Source of the DNA: Nemertoderma westbladi
Lineage: Eukaryota > Xenacoelomorpha > Nemertodermatida > Nemertodermatidae
DNA: 64,000 bases
Direction: 5' to 3'
NCBI GenBank assembly: GCA_032718475.1
Contig: JAUCBJ010007470.1
Span: 1-64,000, forward strand
The notes beneath the pieces are model-generated. The model made no database searches and was not told the origin of the DNA. It saw only the letters and a program-made list of their open reading frames with translations. Positions 21,544 through 33,511 of this stretch are shown here, piece after piece. The translations under genes were made by a program, and so were the position numbers. Position 1 is the stretch's first letter. Every line of letters starts with the position of its first letter.

Positions 21544-21889
21544 AAATGCAGTATTATATACTTTGGCATATTGGTTACATTTTAATTGAATTCCAAATCT
21601 CAACTACTGTATATTTATTTATCATCATTGATATATAAACAAAATATTCAATTGAATTTACATTCAATTTGTCTCGATAAGCAAACTTTTAAGAAATTTG
21701 GGGATGGTATTATTATGAAAATATTCCGTATTTTTATCCTTTCACCACATAATAATTGGTCCCGGGAACCTTACTTCTGTTGCATGAAGGCGATGTACGC
21801 TTATTACAGTATTATATTGAACTGATAGTTTAGTTACGGTACCGGTCAGCCGGTAACTGGATTCCTATTCCTGTACCGGTGTCACAAGG

Positions 21890-22800
21890 AAATCACCCCC
21901 CCCTAGAATATGCCCCCCGGGGCATTATTTCCTAGGATATTATGTCCCCCCGGGCAATTTTTCCTAGGAAATTTAGCCCGGGGGGGCATTTTCTCCTTAG
22001 GAAATAATGCCTCCCCTCAGGAAAATTAGCCCCCCTCAAAAGTCTGAAAACTTGTACGATACCGGTCTGCTGGTAGCCACTTTTAATCTACCAACTGCAG
22101 AACTTGTAATAGTTGGAAGAATAGTACGGTACCGGTCTGCCGGTAGGTAAGCAGGTAAGGCAGTAAGGGATGTAGAACAGCATACTGAAGTATCTAAGTC
22201 AGTAGGCTACTGTACAGCTGTAGTAAGTACTGGTATAACAGCAGTGCGATGAGTGTGTGGTGTTGTGTGGGCGCCGAGCAGCTCCAAGCTTTTTTAAGTC
22301 TGTAACCTGCTCCTTTCCCTGATTTGGTAAAGTGATTGTTTATTGTTTTGGTTAGAAAATCCCGCCTCTGTAACCTGCTCCTTTCTCTCAATTGGTAATG
22401 TTATCGTTTATTGTTTTGGTTAGAAAATCCCGTCTCTGTAACATGCTCCTTTCCCTGATTTGCTAAAGTGACTGTTTATTGTTTTGGTTAGAAAATCCCG
22501 CCTCTGTAACCTGCTCCTTTCCCTCAATTAGTTAAATGATCGTTTATTGTTTTGGTTAGAAAGGCCTGCCTCTGTAACCTGCTCCTTTCCTTCATTTTGT
22601 AAAGTGACTGTTTACCGGTATTGTTTTGTATAATTTTTGTAAGTTTTAGTAGTAATAAGTTTTGTTTATTGTATAATTCAGGGGGGGCATAATTTCCTAA
22701 GGGGGGGCATTTTTTCCTAGGGAAATTTGCCCGGGGGGGGCATTTTTTCCTAGGAAAATATGCCCCCCCGGGCACATTTCCCGGGGCGGCATATTTTCCT
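21890..22800. mobile_element. GC-tipped palindromic repeat element (MITE-like)
   Basis: Both flanks (21890-22040 and 22679-22800) consist of repeats of GGGGGGCATTTTTTCCTAGG and its complement, forming long hairpins. Between them lies a 68-bp tandem array. The flanks resemble inverted ends of a non-autonomous element. Exact tips and target duplication were not resolved, and no real gene is inside. Confidence 0.55.
22290..22625. repeat. 68-bp tandem repeat, five copies
   Basis: TGTAACCTGCTCCTTTCCCT recurs at 22301, 22369, 22437, 22505 and 22573, each followed by TTTATTGTTTTGGTTAGAAA. Single copies occur elsewhere in the window (about 40260, 42180, 49610 and 54950). Confidence 0.93.
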
Positions 22801-25205
22801 GTTACACCGGTATAATTTTATTGTGATGGACGGGGGTATTTCTACCGCGGTAGTGATACAGGTAGTGACCACATGGTCCATGATTTTCTGAGACCAGTAG
22901 ACCCAGTAACACAGCAAAGAATGAAAGGCGACGCAAGGGATTGGTTTCACAATTACGACATGGAGTCAATGAAGCATTGGGATACATTAGATCCCAATGT
23001 GAGAACGAGAACACAAAGCCATCATCTACCGGTACCGGTAGTAATTCTACTGGTATTGGTTATTCAACTACGGTGACAATTCCACAATCGTTGAGGAGAG
23101 ACAGTAAGACTCAGACTACCGGTACCGGTACCGGTACCGATAAGTCTATTGGTAAACGTAAAGTCAATCTTCGGCATCGTTCTACAGGTGCAGGTCGACC
23201 TCAAGAAAAGAAAAAGATATGGGTTCCTTGAAATAATTATTTATAGATGAATTGTTTTCTGAATCAAATGGTGAAAACAAAGCTTTGAAACATTTAAAGA
23301 AAGCATACAATCGCAAAGCCTATGAGTTTGCTATAGTTGATAGCTACAGTACAATGAATCGATAGAACATTTCTCATCACTGGATACTTATTTGGATTTG
23401 GAAGCATCATGTGTTGTTGGTGGTACTCGCAGTTTGGTGTTGTTGGCATCAGCTAATCATAATAAACTACTACGCGATCTACAATGAGTGTTGATGCTAC
23501 CATTGTTGATGCTACAATAATGGATTCTGGGGATGAAACTAAAAAGTGTAATACTGATTCCACCAGTGAACCGATGGACAGAAATATTGAGTCGGAGATT
23601 GAAGTATGCAGTATCTTCAGTTACCTGAAGAAGCCCTGTTGGGTGAAAGCTCGTAACTGTTGTTACCCTTTCTTTTTTGGTCACCTGAGGTCTCCCAGAC
23701 ATTATCTCAACTTAATTATGATTACTACGGTGACGAGAGCGCGACAATTTCTTAATCAATGAACGCGTTATTGGGGCTTTCACGACGCGCAGCACGAGAC
23801 TCGGTTAACCTGAGAAACCTGTGTTCCCGAGTAGGACTACTTGTTTCTGTTTGCTCTACTATTTCGTTAGCTTGCCGACTTGTTCTACTTAAGCAATGCT
23901 CATACTGTAGGACAATATCTGAAATATCTTACAACATTTCAGATGAATCTGATGGTTGGTTCTATAATTACAGCAACATTCTTCTACGTTTATGTCAATT
24001 TGCCCTCAAGCGGCAGACCGAGGAACTATAGAGGCTGTCTGTGTGTACAATTTCGAAACCTTTTACAGACCACATGTTTTCCAAGTTTGGTTTAAATTCA
24101 TCAAAGGAATGACTGAGTTATTATCGATGAAAAATTTACGACGACAGACGACGACGGCAGAAATCTCAGTTAATGGTACCCATATGCTAAGGATCTCTTA
24201 CTTCGTAGCTCGACCCACAGTAGTATAGCAGTAGCTTCTCGACTGTGGGATAAATAGTACAGGCCAGGGCGTCAGTTTAGGACTCATTGGCCTAATTCCT
24301 ACAGTTCTTGTGCCATCTGATAACAAATACATTTTCTAGAAATTTTGGTATTATTATGAGATATAGAATTTCCAGCAAAACTACGCCGGACATGGCTCTA
24401 ACAATTGTAGGGAACAATCCGTGTTATTGAAACAGTGGATGGGACTCCAAGGTAATGTAGTAATGTAAATTAATAGTTACAAACTTTTTAATTTATAAAG
24501 TTTGAAAAATGAAAAATGTCTCAAGCTACATGTTACAAGGTAACATATAATGTAATTTACACCATGCATGCCACGGAATATACTACAGTAGTGTTGTAAT
24601 TCAGTAGCTGTTCCAAATTTCTTCTACAAATCTTAATGAGATTGTATGCAATTTGAAACAGAGATAGTTTTACCTCCCTCCTCCTTCCTGGGTGATACAT
24701 AATTTTTATTTTTGACTTCAATCTTTTTAGCTACAAGTGTACGAAAATGGTGTCTCAGTCGATATTGCACCAGTTACACCGCAGTTATTCATCAACTATT
24801 TTGTTGGTACCGATTGAAAGCTGGCCATACAAGGATTCCAAATAATGTATAATTTAGTTGGGAAATAACTGAGATATATTAATTTGCATTCCCCGAAGTC
24901 ATTAATTTGATTAAATAAATACCCAACATTATGGAACATGATATTCCACGCAAGTACAGTTGCTGGGCAACGATGCAACTTTTTGTAGTTCTAGTAAAAT
25001 TGCATTAATTATTAGATTATCATCAGAACAAACATTATAATTAAATAGAGATAGATACATGTCAAAATGTATACCTTTGAATTTTGATAATATCGCAGGA
25101 AGTTATAGGTTAAATTGAAAACGATTTTCCGATTCGGAATCTGCAGATGAAGGCGGTTCTAATAATATCTAGATAAGAATATCAGTCCCAACGAGTTCCA
25201 TAATA
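22801..25205. other. no supported gene
   Basis: Contains a short (ACCGGT)n run at 23118-23138 and scattered short frames (for example 22873-23076 and 23484-23762) with no motif I recognise. Some stretches read like decayed coding sequence, but I cannot name a source. Confidence 0.4.
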
Positions 25206-25209
25206 GCCT

Positions 25210-25930
25210 AGCACTCCGCTATGGCCTCTTTCCACCGGGCCACCCGACTAATTGCAAAGGCTGTGGCGGGCACTTCACCACATCTCATGCCCTCAGCTGT
25301 AAATCTGGGGGCCTGGTGATAAAACGCCACGACGAACTGCGCGAGGTATTCGGGGATCTCATGGCTTCTGCATTTGGCACTTCTAGTGTGGAGCGTGGGG
25401 TTACACTTTCCCCGGGCTACCTCTATGAGGAGGGCAACACAGTCGGTGGAGTTCGCGCCGACCTGGTCAGCCGGGGGGGTCTGGGGAAATCAACAGGTTG
25501 CGTCGTTCGACATTGCGGTAATCAACCCTGACGCAACTTCGTATATCCAGGCCAACCGGTCGACAGAGTCCCTCCTGGAGCAGCGGGCACGCCAGAAGAA
25601 GTCGCACTACCATGTTGTATGTGAAGACAGGCGCATGGCCTTCACACCACTAGTTCAGTAGGTACCACCGACGGAGTGTGGTGCACAGAAGCCAAGATCC
25701 TCATCCGACACCTGGCTGAAACCCTCGTGGCTAGACGGGAATCAATGAGGAACCGAGGATTCGCCTGCATCCTGGGTGGAGTGCATCGGAGACTGGAATT
25801 TGCCCTCCTGCGATCAAGCTCCCTCTGTCTTCGAGGTGGACGGCGTTCCTGGCGCGGACTCGGATTCGGGGATGGCTCCGGATTGAGGGGAACCACGTCG
25901 ATATGAAGACCCAACCGACTGCGGGATTCG
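25210..25930 (+). pseudogene. dead retroelement C-terminus, zinc knuckle plus PD-(D/E)XK-like nuclease
   Basis: In one frame LRYGLFPPG is followed by CKGCGGHFTTSHALSC, a C-x2-C-x6-H-x3-C zinc knuckle, then GGLVIKRHDEL and RADLVSRGG. After a frameshift near 25500 it continues as FDIAVINPDATSY and RRMAFTPLV, then in a third frame as a part ending LCLRGGRRSW. This order is typical of the C-terminal region of a group of non-LTR reverse transcriptases found in marine invertebrates, where RGDL...DI.V fits a PD-(D/E)XK nuclease core. At least two frameshifts make it non-functional. The reverse-transcriptase part is absent here; a fragment near 37.6 kb may belong to the same family. Confidence 0.6.
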
Positions 25931-26798
25931 GTCAGGACTGGGCCAGCGACGAGTGGGCGGCTATGACACCTTCCGCCGCAGTTGCGCCCACTACCCTCGG
26001 CTGGAGGCGCCAGTGATTGGGGCGGGGCCAACAAGGCGTGGCGATTGGTGGGACGAACGGGGAACGGCGGTGGAGAAACTGTTGAGTGGAACTTTGGTGA
26101 AATGTTATTGTCTGGCGTCCTTACTAATTAATTATTGTGCTATTGATTTAGTTTCATTATACTATATTATATTAAGGTTCTTAAATATAATAAATGTCGG
26201 ATAATATCTAGATTACATCCCAAAGACGAAAAATAAATCGAACAGAGATGGTTAAATATTGGGTACTGTTGTGTTTTAGGTACATCCCCCTCACCAATTT
26301 TGTTGGCACATTTCTTTACTTAGGACAGTTCAAGTATCTAGTCAACAACGCTTCGTTCCTTATTCGTAATTTGTACAGAATTCGTCATTTCAGTTAATAT
26401 ACTGTAACTGCGAATGTTCGCCTATTGTTGAAATATTAGCTAGGTCTTTAAACAAATATCGAAATATCAGTGGTAAAGTGATTTGTCTACAACTGTCGAA
26501 AGTTGATACAATTAGATAAAATTTTAATACTGTACCTTCTGGAAATGTTTCACTTTGACAATGACACGGAATTCATGTGTGTTAAATTATTTACTCTCGA
26601 ATTTTGACGTACATAGTTACTGGAGTTTAGAACGCCTTGATTTCGGCTTCTGTGATAATTTTAATTGGTGCCTACATTTTATTACTCAACATGATCCTGC
26701 GAATTTCTTTCGAGGAAAGAGGATTCTTAAAAACTTGGTTAAAGAAATATAAAATAACTCAGTAGTTTTCATGAGAGGCAGATCTTAGATGCTAAGAT
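25931..26798. other. intergenic, likely upstream region of the ion-channel gene
   Basis: AT-rich with no gene. The sequence before the first coding exon would hold the promoter and 5' UTR, but I cannot point to a specific element. Confidence 0.4.
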
Positions 26799-27230
26799 AT
26801 GCCGCACATTCGCAATTTTATCTACATTTTATTTATGATCTCAACAGGCATGATATGGAAAGGAAAATATCATGAAGTTCGTTGTCAAAAGGCCCCCACC
26901 GCCAGGGATAATGGTGTCAAACTTTACAAAGATATGTCTGTTTTCCGTATACCTATGATAAGACCAAAACAAGCCCAGGTGGGCCAATTAGATCTAAAAG
27001 TTTATATGGAGGTATTTGAGGTTGTAGATGTTAATTTAAAGGATCAGATTTGGACTGTGAGTTTGTCTACGAGGTTCTCCTGGGAAACGGAATTCTATAC
27101 GTGGAATCCATTGGACTATTCTGGAATCAACAAGGTGCGGATACACACCCAGGATATATGGCGTCCGAGAATGTACATGGGAGGTCTAATAGAAGGCAAT
27201 GAGCAAGACTTAGGCATATTAGTCTACGCA
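26799..27230 (+). CDS. ion-channel exon 1: signal peptide and first part of ligand-binding domain
   Basis: Starts MPHIRNFIYILFMISTG, a plausible signal peptide. Then LDLKVYMEVFEVVDVNLKDQ, aligning with the first beta strands of nicotinic subunits, FSWETEFYTWNPLDYSGI, and IWRPRMYMGG at loop A, where the usual WxPD Asp is Arg. It ends DLGILVYA just before GTGAGT, in phase 0. Confidence 0.85.
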
Positions 27231-30200
27231 GTGAGTAAAATACGTAAATATAAAGTTCATTAAATGAACAAGTGTAAATTGAACAAAAAAAGTCGTCACA
27301 CGATCATGTCAATTTTTTCGAAAGTTATTTATTTTTCGAAATAAGATTACGTAGATACCTAAAAGTTGCATGCAATAGACACCTAATATATGCCTATTGT
27401 TATGCATACAGGTACAGAAAGTATTGCCACACTGGGTTATTTACTTCCCGGGTGGAACTAGGGGAATTACAAGTAAACAAAGTTACCTGTCAAGATGTTA
27501 TGTTTTGTAAAGTTGGATTTCTCGAAGACCTACTGTTGTACTGCTGTATCGTACAGTACTGTATGTTCAGCAAACTTGCAGCATATAGGACTGCTGATTC
27601 CATTCGAAGTCTTATGGGGTGTCCTTCAGGGTGACACACTTGCACAATTCTTATTCGTAAATGTGGTTGACTACTGTATGTTCTACGCATGTCCTTAGAC
27701 TATCTTAATAAAGATGGGGTGCTGGTAACACCCCCTACTGGCACAGGAAGTAGAGGAAATCCAGCAAAGTGCCTGTCTGATCTAGACTTTGCTGATGACT
27801 TAGGCGTCGTCAGAATCACTAGAGGTAGCCCAAAGGCTTCTCTGCTCATTGGAGCAGGTTGCTTCGAGTGTTGGTCTTTTTGTAAATTCCAAGAAGACCA
27901 AAATCATGACAGTGAACCTAGACAGCTCTCAAGAAATGTCTGATCGTAAGGGCTAAGCTCTAGGGAGGGACGGCTTGCTTGAGCATGTGGATGACTACAG
28001 CTACTTGAGATCATGGATACGAAGGTCAGGTGAACACCTTCGGATGTGTAACGAGAAGGCATGGGCTGCGTTAAATAGTCTCTCCAGGATTTGGAAGTCT
28101 CGTAGAATAAAACGGAACTTTCAGGTTCGATTATTTACGGCAGCAGTAGTAGGCCTACCAGTACTCTTATAATATGCTGGGTTCTAATTGCCGAGGATAC
28201 CAAATCTCTGGATGGTACATTCTCAAGAATGCTGCGCCGTGTCCATTTTGTCAAGTACAATGAACACATCTCCAATCAGACTCTATAGCATATTGGAGGT
28301 GTTCCATTAGTCTCCACAAGCTTGACACTTGAACAGAACCGCCTCCGCTTTACAGGACATTGCTTTCGCCGTGAGGACCAGCCAGTCGGTGTCCGGACAA
28401 TTGTCCGGATCGCAATCGTCTGGACACTGTAGGCCTATATTTATTTAATTATACTCATTTTAATTACTTAAGCTAAATTTTACCATTTGTAGGACGAAGT
28501 CGACCCCACATTATTATCAATCCTGTATTCTGGAATTATTTTATATTAATTGTACTAATTAATTAAACTGTAATTACTGTAGCTATACTGTATTTTATGT
28601 ACTGTACAGTAGCTACATTTTAACATTGAGAGCTGTTATGCCCAAAATTATTTGCAATTACAGTATATATTCTGGAATGCTTTACAATTACAAATTAATT
28701 GTTTTAACTGTTGCTCCAAAAATTAGCAGTGCCTACTGTGCGTATATTGTTAACATTGTTTGTTCATACATTATTTATTGCTCTTATTGTTGTTTATTTT
28801 ATATTTAATAATTTTTTACTAGCTATTGATATAAGAAATTTGAAATCTAGAATGTTGTACAAAAAACTAATTATTTATGATTTGTAATGACCTATGATTT
28901 ACATTACATCGTTTTTTTTTATCTGCGATCCCTACTATTACTCGAGTCAATCTAGCAAGAAACCCATAAGTATTTCGCAATCAATCCGAACCACACATTT
29001 TGGATTCTATATTACCTTATTAATGACCAAAAAAAAGTCTATAAAAATTTATTTTGCGGATCATATTATGTTTATTCATGGAAATTCTGCGTAAATTTGC
29101 ATAACACAAGCCAAAAAAAAGGAACAGTAGGGAAAAGTAAGTAGCAAATTGGTGATGTTCCAGAATAATTTAATTATTTCACAATAAGCTGTGATTCAAT
29201 GGGATATTAGTAATATTTACACTGGCGTGTTACACATTAATTATATCTCGGAAACTACAAGTCGCATCAAATTTTTAAATATATCTACAACTTCACGATA
29301 TATTAAGGTAACCGTTGTAAAAAAATTATACAATTCCACTGCAAGTAAATTTCATAATTTCCATTAATGTTAATGACGATTTTTCACATAATTAAATTGT
29401 GATTGCTCTATTGATTTTAGGTGTAATTTAGTTATTTGTTTTAATTTGAAAACCACAATAGTTTATCATATAACAGTGTAAAGAAAGGTCCTTATATTGT
29501 ACCAGCAAAATTGGTATTAAAAATGGTTAAATTATTACACAAATTTCCGTTGCTCTGGAAACTAAATTGGTAACTATATAGAAGTGCATACTTCAGTCAA
29601 TCGATAGTCATTAGAGTAAAGTTTGTCTGTACCAAATTTGGAGAAAATCCCACCAATAGACCCCTTGACCCTTGTTGCTATGTAAAATCCATGTTGCTAA
29701 GGAAAGAAACCGGAAATTGAAGGTGATCAGCAAAATATATTTTTATAGACTTTTTTTGAGGGTATTAACAAGGTAATGTAGAATAAAATAAAATTTGGTT
29801 TGGATGAATTGCGAATTTGTTATGGGTTGACCCCCTTTTTCGGCTAGATTGACTCGCCTATATTGCGACCCGGACAATTGCGACCGATTATTTTAGAAAA
29901 AGTTGTTGGTTCGCAATTGTCCGGGTCGCAATTGTCCTAACGCATAATCTTGTGCTTTGGCAGCGTCATGGAGTGAATAAGCATGGTGGACAGCCAATGA
30001 CTTTCTTGAGACGCATCTTAACACTGGCCTTGAAAATGCGGATGATCTAGCAAGTAATTTTTTCGACAAACCGGCACAACATTCTTAATATATATGTAAT
30101 ATATATAATGCCGCTGCAGGATAGTATGTAGTAGTACAGTACAGTACTATGTAGTACTGAAGTACAGATTAGGCCTACTGTATAATAATAATTATTTATT

Positions 30201-33200
30201 GATGATAAAATATGTAGAACATTATTTTGAGTATATTCGAGTTATTTTATTTACCAAGCATAGCGAGGTTAATTCATGTTAAGTGAAGTCATGTTAGCTA
30301 CTGCTAGGTAATAAAATTATATTCTTGAAGAACATTTTTTTTGTTCTAGAACATTTTAAAAATTTGACAAATTTTATAATAACTTATTTATTATGTGTTT
30401 CTGTTTATACACATGTTTATTATGTATTACCGGTATATATTATCGCGCAACGAAGGAGCTTCTATGCGCGTTTACAGAAGTGCAAACAGCATTTTATCAA
30501 TGTTCCTCACCATTAATTTAATTAATTGTAGCGTCAAAGGCCGCGCAAGACTCTCCGCTTTCAATTGATATAGGCCACATTTATATATTTCAAATGATTG
30601 AGATTTAATTTGTTTTGAATAATGGATCGAATATCACTATCCATAACTGTAGAAACCAAGATAAGAAATTATCTGAGCACTGCGTTGTGACGTCAAATCT
30701 GTAGCAGCCAATCACAGCCGATTTTCAAAATTGGCTTCCCGGGCTTACTTAATTAAACCCGCCATTTCGACCGTTTCCACGTGTTTTTACAAAAAACACA
30801 CCCCGCCACTCGACTCGATTCAGGGCATCTTGTTACCCCTTATTCGATTGTTTCTAGCCCAACAATTTTTTCGATCACCAACCCTATTATTACATTACAT
30901 TTTTGTCATTGCGGATGATGTATAGGCTAATTAATCAGAAAATAAAATATTAATAATTAATATTGTAAATCTAATATTTACTGTACATTGGTTAAATATT
31001 GTAATTATAAATTACATTGGAAGAATTCAATAGCTAAATCTCAACTGAAAACAATGCAAAAGAATTGAGAATAATGTATAGGCCTGGTGGATTGTTTAAC
31101 GTGTTTTCTATGGAATGAGTTAAAATAATAAAATAATGTTCTATTTTAATTTTAAAATAAAGTAGGCCTAATAATTACCCGAACCTACTGTACCACATCT
31201 TAGGTGATTCACCTAATTACTTTTAGAATGGAAATGTTGAGTGGACCTTGAATGGAGTTTATACGTTGACATGCGAACTTATTGCAACTATATTTCCTTT
31301 CGATGACCAAATATTGAGGTTGGCATGGAAACTAAACGACGAAGAAGCCAAATACGTTCGGTTTGTAAAAGACAATGCGTCACCTTATATGGGATTTTTT
31401 AAAAAGAATAAAGAATGGCGTGTCCTTATGGGAGAAGTTAAGGATGTAATGGAAGTGTCTGGTAAGTTTATCATTACTTCGTACTGTACATGCATATTAT
31501 AGATTAACCCTTTCCACCCTATTGTATACATTTTGTATACATTACTTTTAACAACTTCATTTATGCTTCGGATCACTTAATACATTTTACTTTAGTAGCA
31601 TCTTTCATCCTTATAATCTATTGTTTCCATTTCATCTGCAATGTTGTGGGTTTAAGCAGGTTTGAAGCCCCCATGATGTGGAATGTCCCTTAACCGTGAA
31701 GTCGGTCAGCCCGGTCAGCAGGCCTTGACGGATATGTACTGATATATTATATTAATTGTAGGCGCTATACTCTAATTTTGGAAAGCCATTAGCTTTATGA
31801 TATATAGCTTTAGATTGTATTCTGAGGCGAAGGTTGAAGGCGGGGGGGGGGGGGGGGGTGGTTACTAATTAGTACAGAGATACATTATTAGAAAAAAACA
31901 TTAAGGGATTGGGCCGCATTTCTTGTAGCCTAAGAAGCCCTGAGAAGCAGCAGGCAGAAAGTTGTTGGCCCCATATTTTAGCCTGCTGGAGGCACCTAAA
32001 CTATAACATGTTGATATTTATATTTTACAGAAGGAAACATTGAGCTTACAAGCATTGTTCTTATGATACCTGTCTGTCGACATCCAACCATGTATTTCCT
32101 TCACCTGATTCTACCCAGTCTACTCATGTTTCTACTCAACTTCATAGTATTTTTCCTGCCGGTGGAATCGGGCGAGAAGTTAGCGTTTTGCACTACAATA
32201 TATTTCTGCCAACAGATAACAATGATGATCGTAACAGATCTCACCCCTTCAACGTCGCGCTACTATCCACTTATAGGGACGCTGTGATACGCAAATATAA
32301 TCATATTAACCAAAGTGAAAGAATAAATTATCATTTGAAAGGTATTCATAGGCTGACAGGCACCCAATCGATCGTAGTGAAATTTTTCTAAACACGGAAT
32401 AGAATTCCGTTAACTGAAAAAATCACTTTTACCGCGTCATAACACTTTCACATCAAATTTAAATGCCATAATTGTCGTATTCTACCATTTTGACGTTTAT
32501 ATTGAGGTTAAATCTTCTGAGGTTCTTCAAGGTCGTCTTTAACGATATATATCTCTCATAGTTTTAGCTCTTTATTTATAGTGTGGGTTACAAAAAACTG
32601 AGGACGCAATTTTATAAAATTGGTACTTTCTGGAAAGTATCTCCGTAACATCTTGCATCAATTTTTGTTCATTTCAAATGTTTATTAAAAAAATGGAACT
32701 ACAATAGTTACGGCAGAAAACAAAGTTGCTAAAGGCTGATTGGCCAATTAATTTTAAAGAAATATTCCGAACTATTTCAATTCGGAAATAAATTGTACAT
32801 AAAACATTATTATTCAACACAATAAGATTCACATATTTGCATACCACGATATCTTAACCAGGCTACCTGTTTCTTATACAAGTCTGCGTTATTCTCGCAT
32901 CTATGCTTATTGGAGTAGCTGCCGAACGAATCTCCTTTATTTCGCACACACCACGCGGACATCTCCCATTGTGGGTGCTACGATTGCTAGTGGACAGATT
33001 ATCGTCGTACGTTTGTATCAACCAACTGGTGCCGCTAGAGTGGTGGAGACAACTGGAGCGAGCCGAGTCCGCTTTGGAAACACCGCCGCTGTCACCGCTG
33101 GAGAACTTGGATGTGAATCTAAACTACTTCACTGATTTCGAGATCGAAGCAGGGCAGTTTGTATCGCGGCTGGACCTAGAGGACAAGAGGACGTCTGTCA

Positions 33201-33352
33201 AAGACACTATCGACTTGCAATGTCAGTTCTCGGCCAAGGTGCTCGATAGGTTGAGTTCGTTGGTTATTGGGGTGGTGATCGCGTTTACCAGTATGTTTGT
33301 CGGTATTCGATTGGGTAATACCTACAAATCAGAGTGTATGTCTAAGGAGTAG
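26799..33352 (+). CDS. Cys-loop ligand-gated ion channel subunit (nAChR-like)
   Basis: Four coding exons: 26799-27230, 31227-31461, 32031 to about 32283, and about 32862-33352, giving roughly 470 residues. The product is a pentameric channel subunit of the plasma membrane with extracellular ligand-binding domain, M1-M4, and a short M3-M4 loop. Junctions 1 (phase 0) and 2 (phase 1) have canonical sites and match. At junction 3 the only GT (32284) leaves phase 2, while the acceptors before exon 4 need phase 1; this could be an indel, a non-canonical site or a disabled gene. The loop C region lacks adjacent cysteines, so it is not an alpha-type subunit. The second Cys of the Cys-loop is replaced. 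The ligand is unknown. Confidence 0.82.
27490..28384 (+). pseudogene. decayed RTE-like LINE reverse transcriptase in intron 1
   Basis: In shifting frames: GVLQGDTLAQFLFV (motif B, about 27625), LDFADDLGVV (motif C, about 27783), DDYSYLRSWIRRSGEHLRM, KAWAALNSLSRIWKSRRI, and near 28340 RLRFTGHCFRREDQPV. These match the intact LINE at 19.4-21.5 kb in order and sequence type. Several frameshifts and stops. It is cut near 28384 by another repeat and resumes at 29944. Confidence 0.8.
28385..29943. mobile_element. non-autonomous insertion bounded by CAATTGTCCGG repeats
   Basis: This 1.55-kb AT-rich segment interrupts the LINE copy. Both edges carry GGACAATTGTCCGGATCGCA-like motifs (28390-28420 and 29864-29937). 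No coding capacity and no target duplication resolved. The same motif forms a tandem array at 36346-36451. Confidence 0.6.
29944..30160 (+). pseudogene. LINE 3' end, continuation after insertion
   Basis: Reads LVLWQRHGVNKHGGQPMTF, then LKMRMI, as in the copies at 40 kb and 63 kb. It ends in GTAGTAGTA near 30135. Confidence 0.7.
31227..31461 (+). CDS. ion-channel exon 2: Cys-loop and loop C region
   Basis: Preceded by ACTTTTAG; continues exon 1 in phase 0 as NGNVEWTLNGVYTLTCELIA. The Cys-loop core is CELIATIFPFDDQILRLAW: the first Cys and FPFD are kept, but the second Cys (normally two residues after the conserved Gln) is Leu. Ends GEVKDVMEVSG before GTAAGT, in phase 1. Confidence 0.88.
31462..32030. 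other. ion-channel intron 2 with poly-G run
   Basis: Contains 16 or more G at about 31843-31858. No gene. Confidence 0.6.
32031..32283 (+). CDS. ion-channel exon 3: M1 and M2
   Basis: Preceded by TATTTTACAG. M1 is YFLHLILPSLLMFLLNFIVF, then PVESGEK at the cytoplasmic mouth (Glu at -1', typical of cation channels). M2 reads LAFCTTIYFCQQITMMIVTD: the gate position 9' is Phe rather than Leu, and Cys and Gln occur within the helix. It ends PLIGT at the M2-M3 loop. Confidence 0.82.
32284..32861. other. ion-channel intron 3, AT-rich
   Basis: No gene or recognisable repeat. Donor phase is problematic (see findings). Confidence 0.5.
32862..33352 (+). CDS. ion-channel exon 4: M3, short intracellular loop, M4
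   Basis: After CTTAACCAG the frame reads YLFLIQVCVILASMLIGVAA (M3), a loop of about 100 residues including EWWRQLERAESALE and DTIDLQCQF, then M4 SSLVIGVVIAFTSMFVGIRL and a short tail before TAG. Length and order fit the family. Confidence 0.82.
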
Positions 33353-33403
33353 TGATACTAATGGATTTGTTTTTAATACTCATTATTAGTATAAGAATTT
33401 ATA

Positions 33404-33511
33404 CGGTCAATGTAATTGGTCGGTGAATTTGATTGGTCGGTCAATGTGATTGGTCGGTCAATGTGATTGGTCTGTCAATGTGATTGGACGGTGAATGTGA
33501 TTGGACATTTA
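33404..33511. repeat. 17-bp minisatellite, six copies
   Basis: The unit is GGTCAATGTGATTGGTC with small changes, just after the ion-channel stop codon, probably within its 3' UTR or flank. Confidence 0.9.

Noticed and set aside
22194-22775. Minus-strand frames such as one beginning MRERSRLQRR
   Set aside because: Translations of the 68-bp repeat and GC-rich palindromes; the repetition explains the open frame.
27495-27698. Extra exon of the ion-channel gene after exon 1
   Set aside because: The sequence is LINE reverse transcriptase, and exons 1 and 2 already join in phase across it.
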